Positions 1-6,200 of a DNA stretch of 8,205 nucleotides are shown here, in pieces. The stretch comes from Bacteroidales bacterium (GTDB taxonomy: Bacteria; Bacteroidota; Bacteroidia; Bacteroidales; VadinHA17). The stretch covers positions 1-8,205 of the forward strand of contig DOZA01000229.1 in NCBI GenBank assembly GCA_003518245.1, read 5' to 3'. Below the pieces are notes generated by a model, which saw only the letters and a list, made by a program, of their open reading frames with translations, was not told where the DNA came from and made no database searches. The translations under genes and the position numbers were made by a program. Within the stretch, counting starts at the first letter, position 1; each line of letters starts with the position of its first letter.

Positions 1-3
1 AGC

Positions 4-1167
4 ATGAAATCACGATACGACAGAAGGGGTGTGTCAGCCTCAAAAGATGATGTACACAATGCTATAAAGGATATTGATAAAGGCCTTTATCCCAATGCTT
101 TCTGTAAAATAATACCGGATATACTTGCAGGAGATCCTAACTACTGTAATATTATGCATGCTGATGGTGCAGGCACAAAATCTTCACTGGCATATATGTA
201 CTGGAAAGAGACAGGTGATCTAAGTGTATGGTAGGGTATTGCCCAGGATTCAGTCATAATGAATATTGATGACCTTTTATGTGTGGGTGTTACCGGTAAT
301 ATATTGCTCTCTTCAACAATTGGGAGGAACAGGAGAAAGATCCCCGGTGAAGTTATTAAAGCAGTTATACAGGGCACGGAAGAAGTCTTGCAAAAACTCA
401 GGGACATGGGAATAGGGGTGTATCTCACAGGTGGTGAAACAGCCGATGTGGGTGACCTTGTCAGAACCATTATTGTGGATGCAACAGTTACTGCACGGAT
501 GCCCAGATCAGAGGTGATATCAAATGATAAGATCAATGATGGAGATATAATAGTAGGCCTGTCATCTGCGGGGCAGACTAACTATGAAAAGTTGTATAAC
601 GGGGGAATGGGGTCAAACGGCCTGACCTCGGCAAGACATGATGTCTTTAACTCATACCTGGCAGATAAATACCCGGAGAGTTATGACCCTGAGACAGATA
701 AAGACCTGGTGTACTCAGGTAATTATAGACTTACAGATGAGATCTCAGACCTGGGAATAGATGCCGGCAGGCTGGTCCTTTCACCCACCAGGACATATGC
801 CCCGGTGATAAAAAGGGTGCTGGAGGAGTTACAACCGAATATTCATGGTATGATCCATTGCTCGGGAGGCGCACAGACCAAGATACTGAACTTTATTAAT
901 CATCTGCATATAGTAAAAGATAATATGTTCCCTATACCACCCCTGTTCAGGATAATACAGGAACAATCGGGTACCGAATGGCAGGAAATGTACAGGGTGT
1001 TCAATATGGGGCACAGGTTCGAGATATATACCGAAGATCGATATGCTGAAAATATAATCGATATTGCCTCATCGTTTAACCTTGACGCACAAATTGTTGG
1101 TTATTGCAGGTCTGCAGAGGCTAAGGGTATGACGATTAAAAGTGAAAGGGGTGAATTTTATTACTAA
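4..1167 (+). pseudogene. purM: Phosphoribosylformylglycinamidine cyclo-ligase (AIR synthetase), broken by an in-frame UAG
   Basis: PurM catalyses the ATP-dependent closure of FGAM to AIR, the fifth step of cytoplasmic purine synthesis. Reading through codon 77, the frame gives 387 residues, the usual length of the long Bacteroidota form (E. coli is about 345). Visible motifs are the DGAGTKSS nucleotide-binding loop (54-61), NIDD (87-90), GGETADVG (143-150), HCSGGAQTK (285-293) and FNMGHR (333-338). Codon 77 is TAG (232-234), in the conserved context SVW-stop-GIAQD, where relatives have Lys. No frameshift is involved and the remaining frame shows no decay. The ATG at 4 matches the family N terminus; any promoter lies outside the window. 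Translation could in principle restart at the ATG at 259 (Met86), but that product would lack the DGAGTK loop. The cause may be a base-call error, a recent null mutation or read-through; the sequence cannot tell. Gene identity is nearly certain; functional status is not. Confidence 0.9.
232..234 (+). other. In-frame amber codon inside purM
   Basis: TAG lies in frame between TGG (Trp76) and GGT (Gly78). Both flanks are strongly conserved PurM sequence in the same frame, so this is a substitution and not an indel. A single A-to-T change from the lysine codon AAG would create it. UAG appears to be a true stop here, because pyrF ends with TAG (3101-3103) at the expected protein length. Confidence 0.93.
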
Positions 1168-1178
1168 ACTGTTTTTTT

Positions 1179-2264
1179 ATGGCAAATAATATGATCCTTG
1201 AAAAACTTCAGGGAGTAAAAGAAAGGTTTGAAGAAGTTGGCAGGCTTATTACAGAGCCCGACATTATTGCCGATATGAAGCGTTACATCAAGCTGAATAA
1301 AGAATATAAGGAACTTGAGCCTATTGTAGAGGCTTATAATGAGTACAGGAACGTTATTTCAAATATAGAGTCGGCCCGCAGAATGCTTGCAGAGGAAAAG
1401 GATCCTGAAATGCGAGAGATGGCAAAAGCTGAGCTGGAAGAGCTTAATGAGAAGCTTCCAGGTATGGAGGAGGGAATCAAATTCTTGCTTCTTCCTGCTG
1501 ACCCTGAGGATGATAAGAACGCCATAGTGGAAATACGTGCCGGAACGGGGGGCGATGAGGCCAGCATATTTGCTGGTGACCTGTTCAGAATGTATTCAAA
1601 GTTCTGTGATGAGAGGAAGTGGAAGATTGATGTAAACACAGTAACAGAAGGCACAGTTGGCGGGTATAAGGAAATTGTGTTCACTATATCGGGTTCAGGA
1701 GTGTACGGGATAATGAAATATGAGTCAGGAGTGCATCGGGTACAGAGGGTGCCACAAACTGAAACACAGGGCAGAGTGCATACTTCAGCAGCAACAGTGG
1801 CTGTATTACCCGAAGCTGATGAATTCGATATTGAAATTAAACAGGAAGATATAAGGAAAGACACATATTGCTCTTCAGGGCCGGGAGGGCAGTCAGTAAA
1901 TACTACTTACTCTGCTATCAGGCTGACACATATACCTACAGGTATAGTGGTTACCTGCCAGGACGAAAAATCACAGCTCAAAAATCTTGACAGGGCCATG
2001 AAAGAGTTGAGAACAAGGCTTTATAACCTTGAATACCAGAAATACCTGGATGGAATATCATCCAAAAGAAAAACAATGGTATCCACAGGTGACCGTTCAG
2101 CCAAGATCAGAACTTATAACTACCCACAGGGAAGGGTTACCGACCACAGGATAAATCTTACACTTTATAACCTTGAGTCAATTCTGAACGGAGATATAAT
2201 GGAGGTAATTGATAAGCTGCAGATGGCAGAGAATGCAGAAAGATTAAAAGAAAATAATTTGTAA
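1179..2264 (+). CDS. prfA: Peptide chain release factor 1 (RF1)
   Basis: RF1 ends translation at UAA and UAG by entering the ribosomal A site and triggering peptidyl-tRNA hydrolysis. The 361-residue product has the full class-I layout: a helical N-terminal domain (about 1-105), the codon-recognition domain with the PxT anticodon-like motif as PQT (192-194, in [10 protein letters not shown]), and the catalytic GGQ (236-238, in [10 protein letters not shown]). The PxT rather than SPF motif marks RF1 and not RF2. The GGQ glutamine is the residue that PrmC methylates in this family. The ATG at 1179 fits the family N terminus ([10 protein letters not shown]); a second ATG at 1191 is possible but would shorten it. 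It starts 11 nt after the purM stop with no clear Shine-Dalgarno sequence, as is common in this phylum, so it is probably co-transcribed with purM and pyrF. The stop is TAA. Confidence 0.97.
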   Translation: MANNMILEKLQGVKERFEEVGRLITEPDIIADMKRYIKLNKEYKELEPIVEAYNEYRNVISNIESARRMLAEEKDPEMREMAKAELEELNEKLPGMEEGIKFLLLPADPEDDKNAIVEIRAGTGGDEASIFAGDLFRMYSKFCDERKWKIDVNTVTEGTVGGYKEIVFTISGSGVYGIMKYESGVHRVQRVPQTETQGRVHTSAATVAVLPEADEFDIEIKQEDIRKDTYCSSGPGGQSVNTTYSAIRLTHIPTGIVVTCQDEKSQLKNLDRAMKELRTRLYNLEYQKYLDGISSKRKTMVSTGDRSAKIRTYNYPQGRVTDHRINLTLYNLESILNGDIMEVIDKLQMAENAERLKENNL

Positions 2265-2275
2265 AACTGTTGAAT

Positions 2276-3103
2276 ATGGACAGAAAAGAGCTATTCGGCA
2301 ATATCCTTAAGAAGAGATCATTCCTTTGCATTGGACTGGATTCGGATATTTATAGGATACCCTCTTTCCTTAAAGATACCGATGATCCTGTTTTCGAGTT
2401 CAACAGAGGAATCATTGATGCAACACATAAGTTAGCGGTAGCTTATAAGCCCAATATTGCTTTTTATGAATCATTGGGTTCTCCCGGATGGTTAGCACTT
2501 AATAAAACGGTTGATTACCTGAAGGCAAATTATCCTGATATATTTCTCATAGCTGATGCTAAAAGGGGTGATATTGGCAATACCTCGAAGCTTTATGCCA
2601 GGGCTTTCTTTGAAAATATGAATTTTGATGCGGTTACGGTAGCGCCATACATGGGAGAAGACTCTGTTAGCCCGTTTCTTGATTACCCCGGTAAATGGGT
2701 TATACTACTGGCACTGACCTCTAACAGGGGAGCTGATGATTTTCAATATCACCCTGATGATAAAAACAGCCTGTACAGGCTTGTTCTTAATAAATCACAG
2801 TCCTGGGCCGACAGGGAAAGGATGATGTATGTAGTCGGAGCAACAAGAGCGGAGATGCTGTCTGAGATAAGAGAAATTGTACCTGACCATTTCCTTCTTA
2901 TTCCGGGAGTGGGTGCCCAGGGTGGCAGTCTGGATAAGGTGGCTGAACATGGATTTAACAGTAGTTGCGGTTTGCTTGTCAATTCATCCAGAGGAATAAT
3001 ATTTGCTGATAACTCTGAAAATTATGCCAGTGTTGCTGCTGTTAAAGCCAGAGAGCTACAGCAACAAATGGAATCACACCTGTATAAAAAAGGTTTGCTT
3101 TAG
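2276..3103 (+). CDS. pyrF: Orotidine 5'-phosphate decarboxylase, class 2
   Basis: PyrF decarboxylates OMP to UMP, the final step of pyrimidine synthesis. The 275-residue length and sequence fit the longer class-2 type rather than the E. coli type. Visible motifs are GLDSD near the substrate site (20-24), the catalytic [11 protein letters not shown] stretch (94-104) with Lys96 and Asp99, the phosphate-binding loop PGVGAQGG (210-217) and NSSRGI (236-241) with the phosphate-contacting Arg239. I chose ATG 2276, which gives MDRKELF as in relatives; the in-frame TTG at 2270 would add only two residues. The start is 11 nt after prfA, so it probably belongs to the purM-prfA-pyrF transcript. The stop is TAG, which suggests UAG terminates normally in this genome; reading through it would add 24 codons ending on the next gene's start. 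Confidence 0.96.
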   Translation: MDRKELFGNILKKRSFLCIGLDSDIYRIPSFLKDTDDPVFEFNRGIIDATHKLAVAYKPNIAFYESLGSPGWLALNKTVDYLKANYPDIFLIADAKRGDIGNTSKLYARAFFENMNFDAVTVAPYMGEDSVSPFLDYPGKWVILLALTSNRGADDFQYHPDDKNSLYRLVLNKSQSWADRERMMYVVGATRAEMLSEIREIVPDHFLLIPGVGAQGGSLDKVAEHGFNSSCGLLVNSSRGIIFADNSENYASVAAVKARELQQQMESHLYKKGLL

Positions 3104-3115
3104 TTTCTCAGTTTT

Positions 3116-3148
3116 TTTGTGAAAATAGCGCCGGATTTCCTATCTTTG
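3116..3148 (+). promoter_or_regulatory. Bacteroidota-type promoter for the DUF2851 gene
   Basis: A -33 TTTG (3116-3119) and a perfect -7 element TATCTTTG (3141-3148, consensus TAnnTTTG) are separated by 21 nt, within the range known for the Bacteroidota primary sigma factor. Transcription would start near 3153-3155 and leave a leader of about 18 nt before the ATG at 3172. No convincing terminator separates it from pyrF; only a T-run without a stable hairpin lies at 3112-3118. Confidence 0.75.
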
Positions 3149-3171
3149 TTGATCGCTGCATATAGTATATC

Positions 3172-4491
3172 ATGAAAGAGGAATTTCTCCATTTTATATG
3201 GAAAAACCGTTTATTCGGCCAGGATAGTCCTGAGACAATAACAGGCAGGAAATTGGTAGTTATTGACCCCGGTACTTACAACCGTGATGCGGGGCCTGAC
3301 TTTTTTAATTCAAGGATAAAGGTAGGAAAAACAGAATGGGCGGGTAACGTTGAAATACATGTTAATGCTTCCGACTGGAACAGGCACAGGCATAATCTTG
3401 ACCACAGTTATGACAATGTTATCCTGCATGTGGTTGTGAATAATGATATTGAGATTAAAACCGCGTCGGGGCTTGTCCCTGAAACATATATTCTTACATG
3501 GGAAAGCGTAGTAGAAGACAGGTATAATGATTTCCTGAATGATCCCAATGTTATAGCTTGCAGCGATTATCTTTATAAGATTCCGCGTTTCACCCTGAGG
3601 CACTGGATAAGCCGTATGGCCATTGAACGCCTGGAGGACAAAATAGACAAACTTGAAGAAGCACTAAAGGCAACTAATAATGACTGGGATGAAACATTCT
3701 ACAGATTATTGGCAAGGTATTTTGGGCTTAAAGTTAATGCAGATCCTTTCTTTCTTCTTGCATGCCAATTACCCCTGAAGATAATCAGGAAGCATGCTGA
3801 CAACAGGATGCAGGTTGAAAGCCTTATGTATGGGCAGGCAGGGATGCTCGAACCGGGTGTTTTTGAAAATGAGATTTACGATGAATACTATTCTACCCTT
3901 TTAAAAGAATACCGGGTATTACAAAAAAAATACAGTCTAAAGCCACTTGATCCCTGGTTATGGAAGTACCACAGGTTAAGGCCTTTAAACTTCCCTACTG
4001 TCAGGATATCACAACTGGCAGGATTGCTTTGTTCAGGCAAATCATTATTCGGCCTTATAAAGGACAGCAAATCACTTGATGAAATGGGAATCGTGTTTAA
4101 AAGTGAGGCTTCTGAATACTGGAACAATCATTTTGTATTTGGTACTTACAAAAAGGGCAGGGTCAAAAAAACTGGCGATACCATGCTTGATCTCCTATTG
4201 ATAAATACAATAATACCTCTTTTATTCCTGTATGGAAAAGAAACCGGTGGTAATAAATACTGTGCCAGGGCAACTGATATGCTTGATAGTATTGCCCCAG
4301 AAGATAACCGCATTACCAGGGAATGGGCCAGGGCGGGCATTATTGCCTGCTCAGCGCTTGAAACGCAGGGACTGTTACACCTAAGGGAGACTTACTGTAA
4401 AAATAGACTATGCCTTCATTGCCAATGTGGAAGTAAATTAATAAGTTTGGGAAAGAATATAGATCCTGAAACCTGTTATCTGCTTGAGTAA
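3172..4491 (+). CDS. DUF2851 family protein of unknown function
   Basis: The 439-residue protein resembles the DUF2851 family, widespread in Bacteroidota and without an assigned function as far as I know. The N-terminal third carries its signature: HFIW (7-10), DAGPDFFNSRI (39-49), WAGNVEIHVNASDW (56-69) and DNVILHVV (81-88). Around 271-286 is the family's RPLNFPTVRISQLAGLL-type segment, and near the C terminus Cys409, Cys414, Cys417 and Cys419 form C-x4-C-x2-C-x-C, a possible metal site. No signal peptide or clear membrane helix is seen, so it is probably cytoplasmic. The spacing of Pro42-Asp43 and Glu61-x-His63 recalls PD-(D/E)xK nuclease cores, but that is inference. It has its own promoter and is followed 23 nt later by the channel gene, probably on the same transcript. 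The ATG at 3172 matches the family start. Confidence 0.88.
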   Translation: MKEEFLHFIWKNRLFGQDSPETITGRKLVVIDPGTYNRDAGPDFFNSRIKVGKTEWAGNVEIHVNASDWNRHRHNLDHSYDNVILHVVVNNDIEIKTASGLVPETYILTWESVVEDRYNDFLNDPNVIACSDYLYKIPRFTLRHWISRMAIERLEDKIDKLEEALKATNNDWDETFYRLLARYFGLKVNADPFFLLACQLPLKIIRKHADNRMQVESLMYGQAGMLEPGVFENEIYDEYYSTLLKEYRVLQKKYSLKPLDPWLWKYHRLRPLNFPTVRISQLAGLLCSGKSLFGLIKDSKSLDEMGIVFKSEASEYWNNHFVFGTYKKGRVKKTGDTMLDLLLINTIIPLLFLYGKETGGNKYCARATDMLDSIAPEDNRITREWARAGIIACSALETQGLLHLRETYCKNRLCLHCQCGSKLISLGKNIDPETCYLLE

Positions 4492-4514
4492 GCCGTTAAC
4501 AATCATTTATTATA

Positions 4515-5552
4515 ATGGGAAAACCTTATACTGAACATAAAGCAGCACCGATGATAAGGTCAGCTTTTACAGGTCTGGGTCTTGTATTTATTATCATAAT
4601 AATAGGTATGGCAGGTTATATGAGCCTTGAAGGGCTTACTCCCCTTGATGCCCTGTATATGACCGTTATCACCATAGCAACTGTAGGTTTCAAGGAAGTT
4701 ACAGATTTTCATGAGGCGGGTAAAGTGTTTACAATTTTTCTCATAATAGGTAGTTTTGGTATTTTTGGTTATGTGGTTACCATGGTCACCCGTTACGTGG
4801 TAGATGGTGTTTTTACTCACTATTATAAAGACAATAAGGTGAAGAAAAAAATTGACAAATTAACAAATCATGTAATATTATGTGGTTTTGGACGGAATGG
4901 GAAGCAGGCAGCTTCCGATCTTGAAGGCCATAATAAGGAATTCCTTGTTATTGAAAAGGATCCTGATGTGGTGGAATACCTTCGTAGCTCAACAGGGTAC
5001 TTGTATATAGAAGGTGATGCAACAAGCGAGGATATACTGGAGATGGCTAATATTGATAATGCCAGGGCTCTTATTACAACACTGCCTGTTGATGCGGATA
5101 ATCTATTCGTTGTTCTAACTGCCAGGCAGATGAGGTCTGATCTGCTTATAATAAGCAGGGCATCAGATGATAACTCCGATGTTAAATTGAAAAGAGCAGG
5201 GGCATCAAATGTAATAATGCCGGATAAAATAGGAGGAACGCGAATGGCCAGGCTGGTGGTTGATCCCGATGTGGTTGAATTTATTGATACCGTGCTTATG
5301 CAATCCAGTGGTGCAAAAATTGAGGAACTGTCATGCAGGGATATGGCAGAATGCTTCTCAGGTAAATCTATTAAAGACCTGGATATTCATAACCGGACAG
5401 GGGCTAATATTATTGGACTGAAAACGAAATCAAAAGAGTATATACTTAACCCTCCCGCTGATACTTTACTAACAATAGATGACCAGTTATTTGTACTTGG
5501 TACAACTGAAGATATAATAAATCTTAAAGATTTAATTAGTAAGGGAGTATAA
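4515..5552 (+). CDS. Two-TM potassium-channel-like protein with RCK (TrkA-N/TrkA-C) module
   Basis: The 345-residue protein has the layout of MthK-like channels. TM1 spans about residues 17-36, a pore helix and filter about 43-62, and TM2 about 70-95. A short charged linker (105-118) leads to a cytoplasmic RCK domain with the Rossmann motif GFGRNG (124-129) and an acidic Glu147 at the end of the second strand. A TrkA-C domain follows at about 262-345. RCK rings gate such channels in response to nucleotides, calcium or other ligands; which one applies here cannot be read. The filter is T56-V57-G58-F59-K60-E61 instead of TVGYGD, so potassium selectivity is not assured. The ATG at 4515 leaves a short cytoplasmic N terminus; Met13 is a less likely start. 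The gene lies 23 nt after the DUF2851 gene and has no visible promoter of its own. No clear terminator follows it. Confidence 0.9.
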   Translation: MGKPYTEHKAAPMIRSAFTGLGLVFIIIIIGMAGYMSLEGLTPLDALYMTVITIATVGFKEVTDFHEAGKVFTIFLIIGSFGIFGYVVTMVTRYVVDGVFTHYYKDNKVKKKIDKLTNHVILCGFGRNGKQAASDLEGHNKEFLVIEKDPDVVEYLRSSTGYLYIEGDATSEDILEMANIDNARALITTLPVDADNLFVVLTARQMRSDLLIISRASDDNSDVKLKRAGASNVIMPDKIGGTRMARLVVDPDVVEFIDTVLMQSSGAKIEELSCRDMAECFSGKSIKDLDIHNRTGANIIGLKTKSKEYILNPPADTLLTIDDQLFVLGTTEDIINLKDLISKGV

Positions 5553-5579
5553 CATTTCTTATTACCATTCTGTCCCAGT

Positions 5580-5618
5580 TTTGACGAATCGTCGAAAATA
5601 TTTGATAAATAGTCGAAA
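5580..5618. repeat. Tandem pair of 18-bp imperfect repeats, operator-like
   Basis: Two 18-bp units, 5580-5597 and 5601-5618, match at 15 of 18 positions (TTTGAYRAATMGTCGAAA). Their starts are 21 bp apart, about two helical turns. The first unit contains the dyad GACGA-A-TCGTC (5583-5593), and both units end in GTCGAAA. Regularly phased dyads in an intergenic gap resemble paired binding sites for a dimeric regulator. They lie 28 nt after the channel gene's stop and about 165 nt before the rpsO -7 element. No known regulator motif is recognised. Confidence 0.6.
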
Positions 5619-5669
5619 AAAACTTTATAATTACGCAACCCATGGCATGATTAATGCGTCTTTATTATA

Positions 5670-5696
5670 GAACAGATTGTTTTTTATACCCTGTTC
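5670..5696. repeat. Weak inverted repeat GAACAG...CTGTTC
   Basis: GAACAG (5670-5675) and CTGTTC (5691-5696) are perfect 6-bp inverted arms around a 15-nt AT-rich loop. No T-run follows, so it does not look like an intrinsic terminator. It could be a protein site or chance. Apart from this and the tandem repeats, I see nothing between 5553 and the rpsO promoter. Confidence 0.25.
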
Positions 5697-5759
5697 ATAG
5701 ACCATTATGGATGTTACCTGTGTGAAAGATGTTGAACGATTTTGTTTTTTCTTCTCATG

Positions 5760-5792
5760 TTTAATTTTATTGATAAAAATATTATATCTTTG
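5760..5792 (+). promoter_or_regulatory. Bacteroidota-type promoter for rpsO
   Basis: The -7 element TATCTTTG (5785-5792) is perfect and identical to the one before the DUF2851 gene. The best -33 candidate is TTTA (5760-5763), with a 21-nt spacer and one mismatch to TTTG. Transcription would start near 5797-5799 and give a leader of about 50 nt. Confidence 0.7.
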
Positions 5793-5796
5793 CGTT

Positions 5797-5846
5797 CCAA
5801 ATTCAGGGAGGTAATCCTTAGAACTAATAATATTTATTTAACTGAT
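5797..5846 (+). promoter_or_regulatory. rpsO 5' leader with a distant Shine-Dalgarno-like sequence
   Basis: The inferred leader contains GGGAGG (5806-5811) within AGGGAGGTAATCC (5805-5817), close to an extended complement of the 16S 3' end. It lies 35 nt upstream of the rpsO ATG, too far for normal initiation, and no start codon follows at useful spacing. GGA (5807-5809) can pair with TCC (5815-5817) in a very small hairpin. The rest is AT-rich and unstructured by eye. S15 represses its own mRNA in several bacteria through unrelated leader structures, so a control role is conceivable but unproven. Confidence 0.35.
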
Positions 5847-6116
5847 ATGTACTTAACAACAGATAAGAAGCAGGAGTTTTTCAACAAGTATGGCGAGTCT
5901 GAAATGGATACAGGCAGTGCTGAGGGGCAGATTGCTTTATTTTCATACCGTATAACACACCTCACCGAGCATCTTAAAAAGAATAAAAAGGATTACAATA
6001 CCCAGAGAGCATTGGTTAAGCTTGTTGGTAAACGCCGCAGGCTGTTAGATTACCTGAAAGGAAAGGATATCGACCGATATCGTGAAATCATTAGAGCTTT
6101 GAAACTGCGTAAATAA
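5847..6116 (+). CDS. rpsO: 30S ribosomal protein S15
   Basis: S15 is a primary 16S rRNA-binding protein that organises the central domain of the small subunit and takes part in bridge B4 to the 50S subunit. The 89-residue product has the standard length and hallmarks: DTGSAEGQIALF (21-32), RITHLTEHL (35-43), the KKD segment (47-49), the basic LVGKRRRLLDYL stretch (59-70) and the RALKLRK C terminus. I chose ATG 5847 because it gives the family start MYLTTDKKQEFF. The frame stays open upstream to an ATG at 5742, but that extension would cross the promoter and has no counterpart in S15. No Shine-Dalgarno sequence sits at normal spacing. A strong terminator follows at once, and pnp, its usual neighbour in many bacteria, comes next. 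The stop is TAA. Confidence 0.97.
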   Translation: MYLTTDKKQEFFNKYGESEMDTGSAEGQIALFSYRITHLTEHLKKNKKDYNTQRALVKLVGKRRRLLDYLKGKDIDRYREIIRALKLRK

Positions 6117-6126
6117 GCAATAGATC

Positions 6127-6160
6127 AAAAAGGCAATTTAAGATTGCCTTTTTTTATTTT
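6127..6160 (+). terminator. Intrinsic terminator after rpsO
   Basis: An 11-bp perfect stem pairs AAAAAGGCAAT (6127-6137) with ATTGCCTTTTT (6143-6153) around the 5-nt loop TTAAG. A T-rich tract follows (T6149-T6155, then T6157-T6160). It begins 10 nt after the rpsO stop. The A-rich 5' arm could also let it act in the reverse direction, although no minus-strand gene needs it here. Confidence 0.9.
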
Positions 6161-6175
6161 ATTTACGTAATTTCG
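6143..6175 (+). promoter_or_regulatory. Putative pnp promoter overlapping the rpsO terminator
   Basis: The -7-like TAATTTCG (6168-6175) has one mismatch to TAnnTTTG. A -33-like ATTG (6143-6146), also one mismatch to TTTG, sits 21 nt upstream inside the 3' arm of the terminator stem. Transcription would start near 6180 and give a leader of about 20 nt. The strong terminator upstream makes a separate pnp promoter likely, though both elements are imperfect. Confidence 0.45.
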
Positions 6176-6187
6176 TCATCTTAATAT

Positions 6188-6192
6188 AAGGA
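6188..6192 (+). promoter_or_regulatory. Shine-Dalgarno sequence of pnp
   Basis: AAGGA sits 8 nt before the pnp ATG at 6201. It is the clearest well-placed ribosome binding site in the window and supports this start; most other genes here lack one, as is usual for the phylum. Confidence 0.6.
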
Positions 6193-6200
6193 TAAGAGAA

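Noticed and set aside
1334..1864. 176-codon minus-strand open frame opposite prfA
   Set aside because: It is serine-rich with low complexity, as expected for the antisense of a Glu/Arg-rich coding strand. prfA is unambiguous on the + strand.
1168..2275. Similar AACTGTT strings in the purM-prfA and prfA-pyrF gaps, both 11 nt long
   Set aside because: The match is only a few bases in AT-rich gaps directly after TAA stops. It is too short to call a shared signal.
3078..3118. Possible terminator at the end of pyrF (ACCT...AGGT followed later by a T-run)
   Set aside because: The stem has only 4 bp and the T-run is 17 nt away, so there is no credible intrinsic terminator.
3101..3175. Possible genome-wide reassignment of TAG to a sense codon, prompted by the purM amber
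   Set aside because: pyrF ends with TAG exactly at the family's length, and reading on adds an unconserved tail ending on the next start codon. A normal prfA is also present. Reassignment is unlikely.
5707..5814. 35-codon hydrophobic small ORF before rpsO, with one membrane-like stretch
   Set aside because: It spans the rpsO promoter, its hydrophobicity follows from T-rich DNA, and it has no ribosome binding site. Its stop overlapping GGGAGGTAA is probably chance.
5742..5846. Upstream in-frame extension of rpsO to an ATG at 5742
   Set aside because: It would add 35 residues absent from S15 and would cross the -7 element at 5785-5792.
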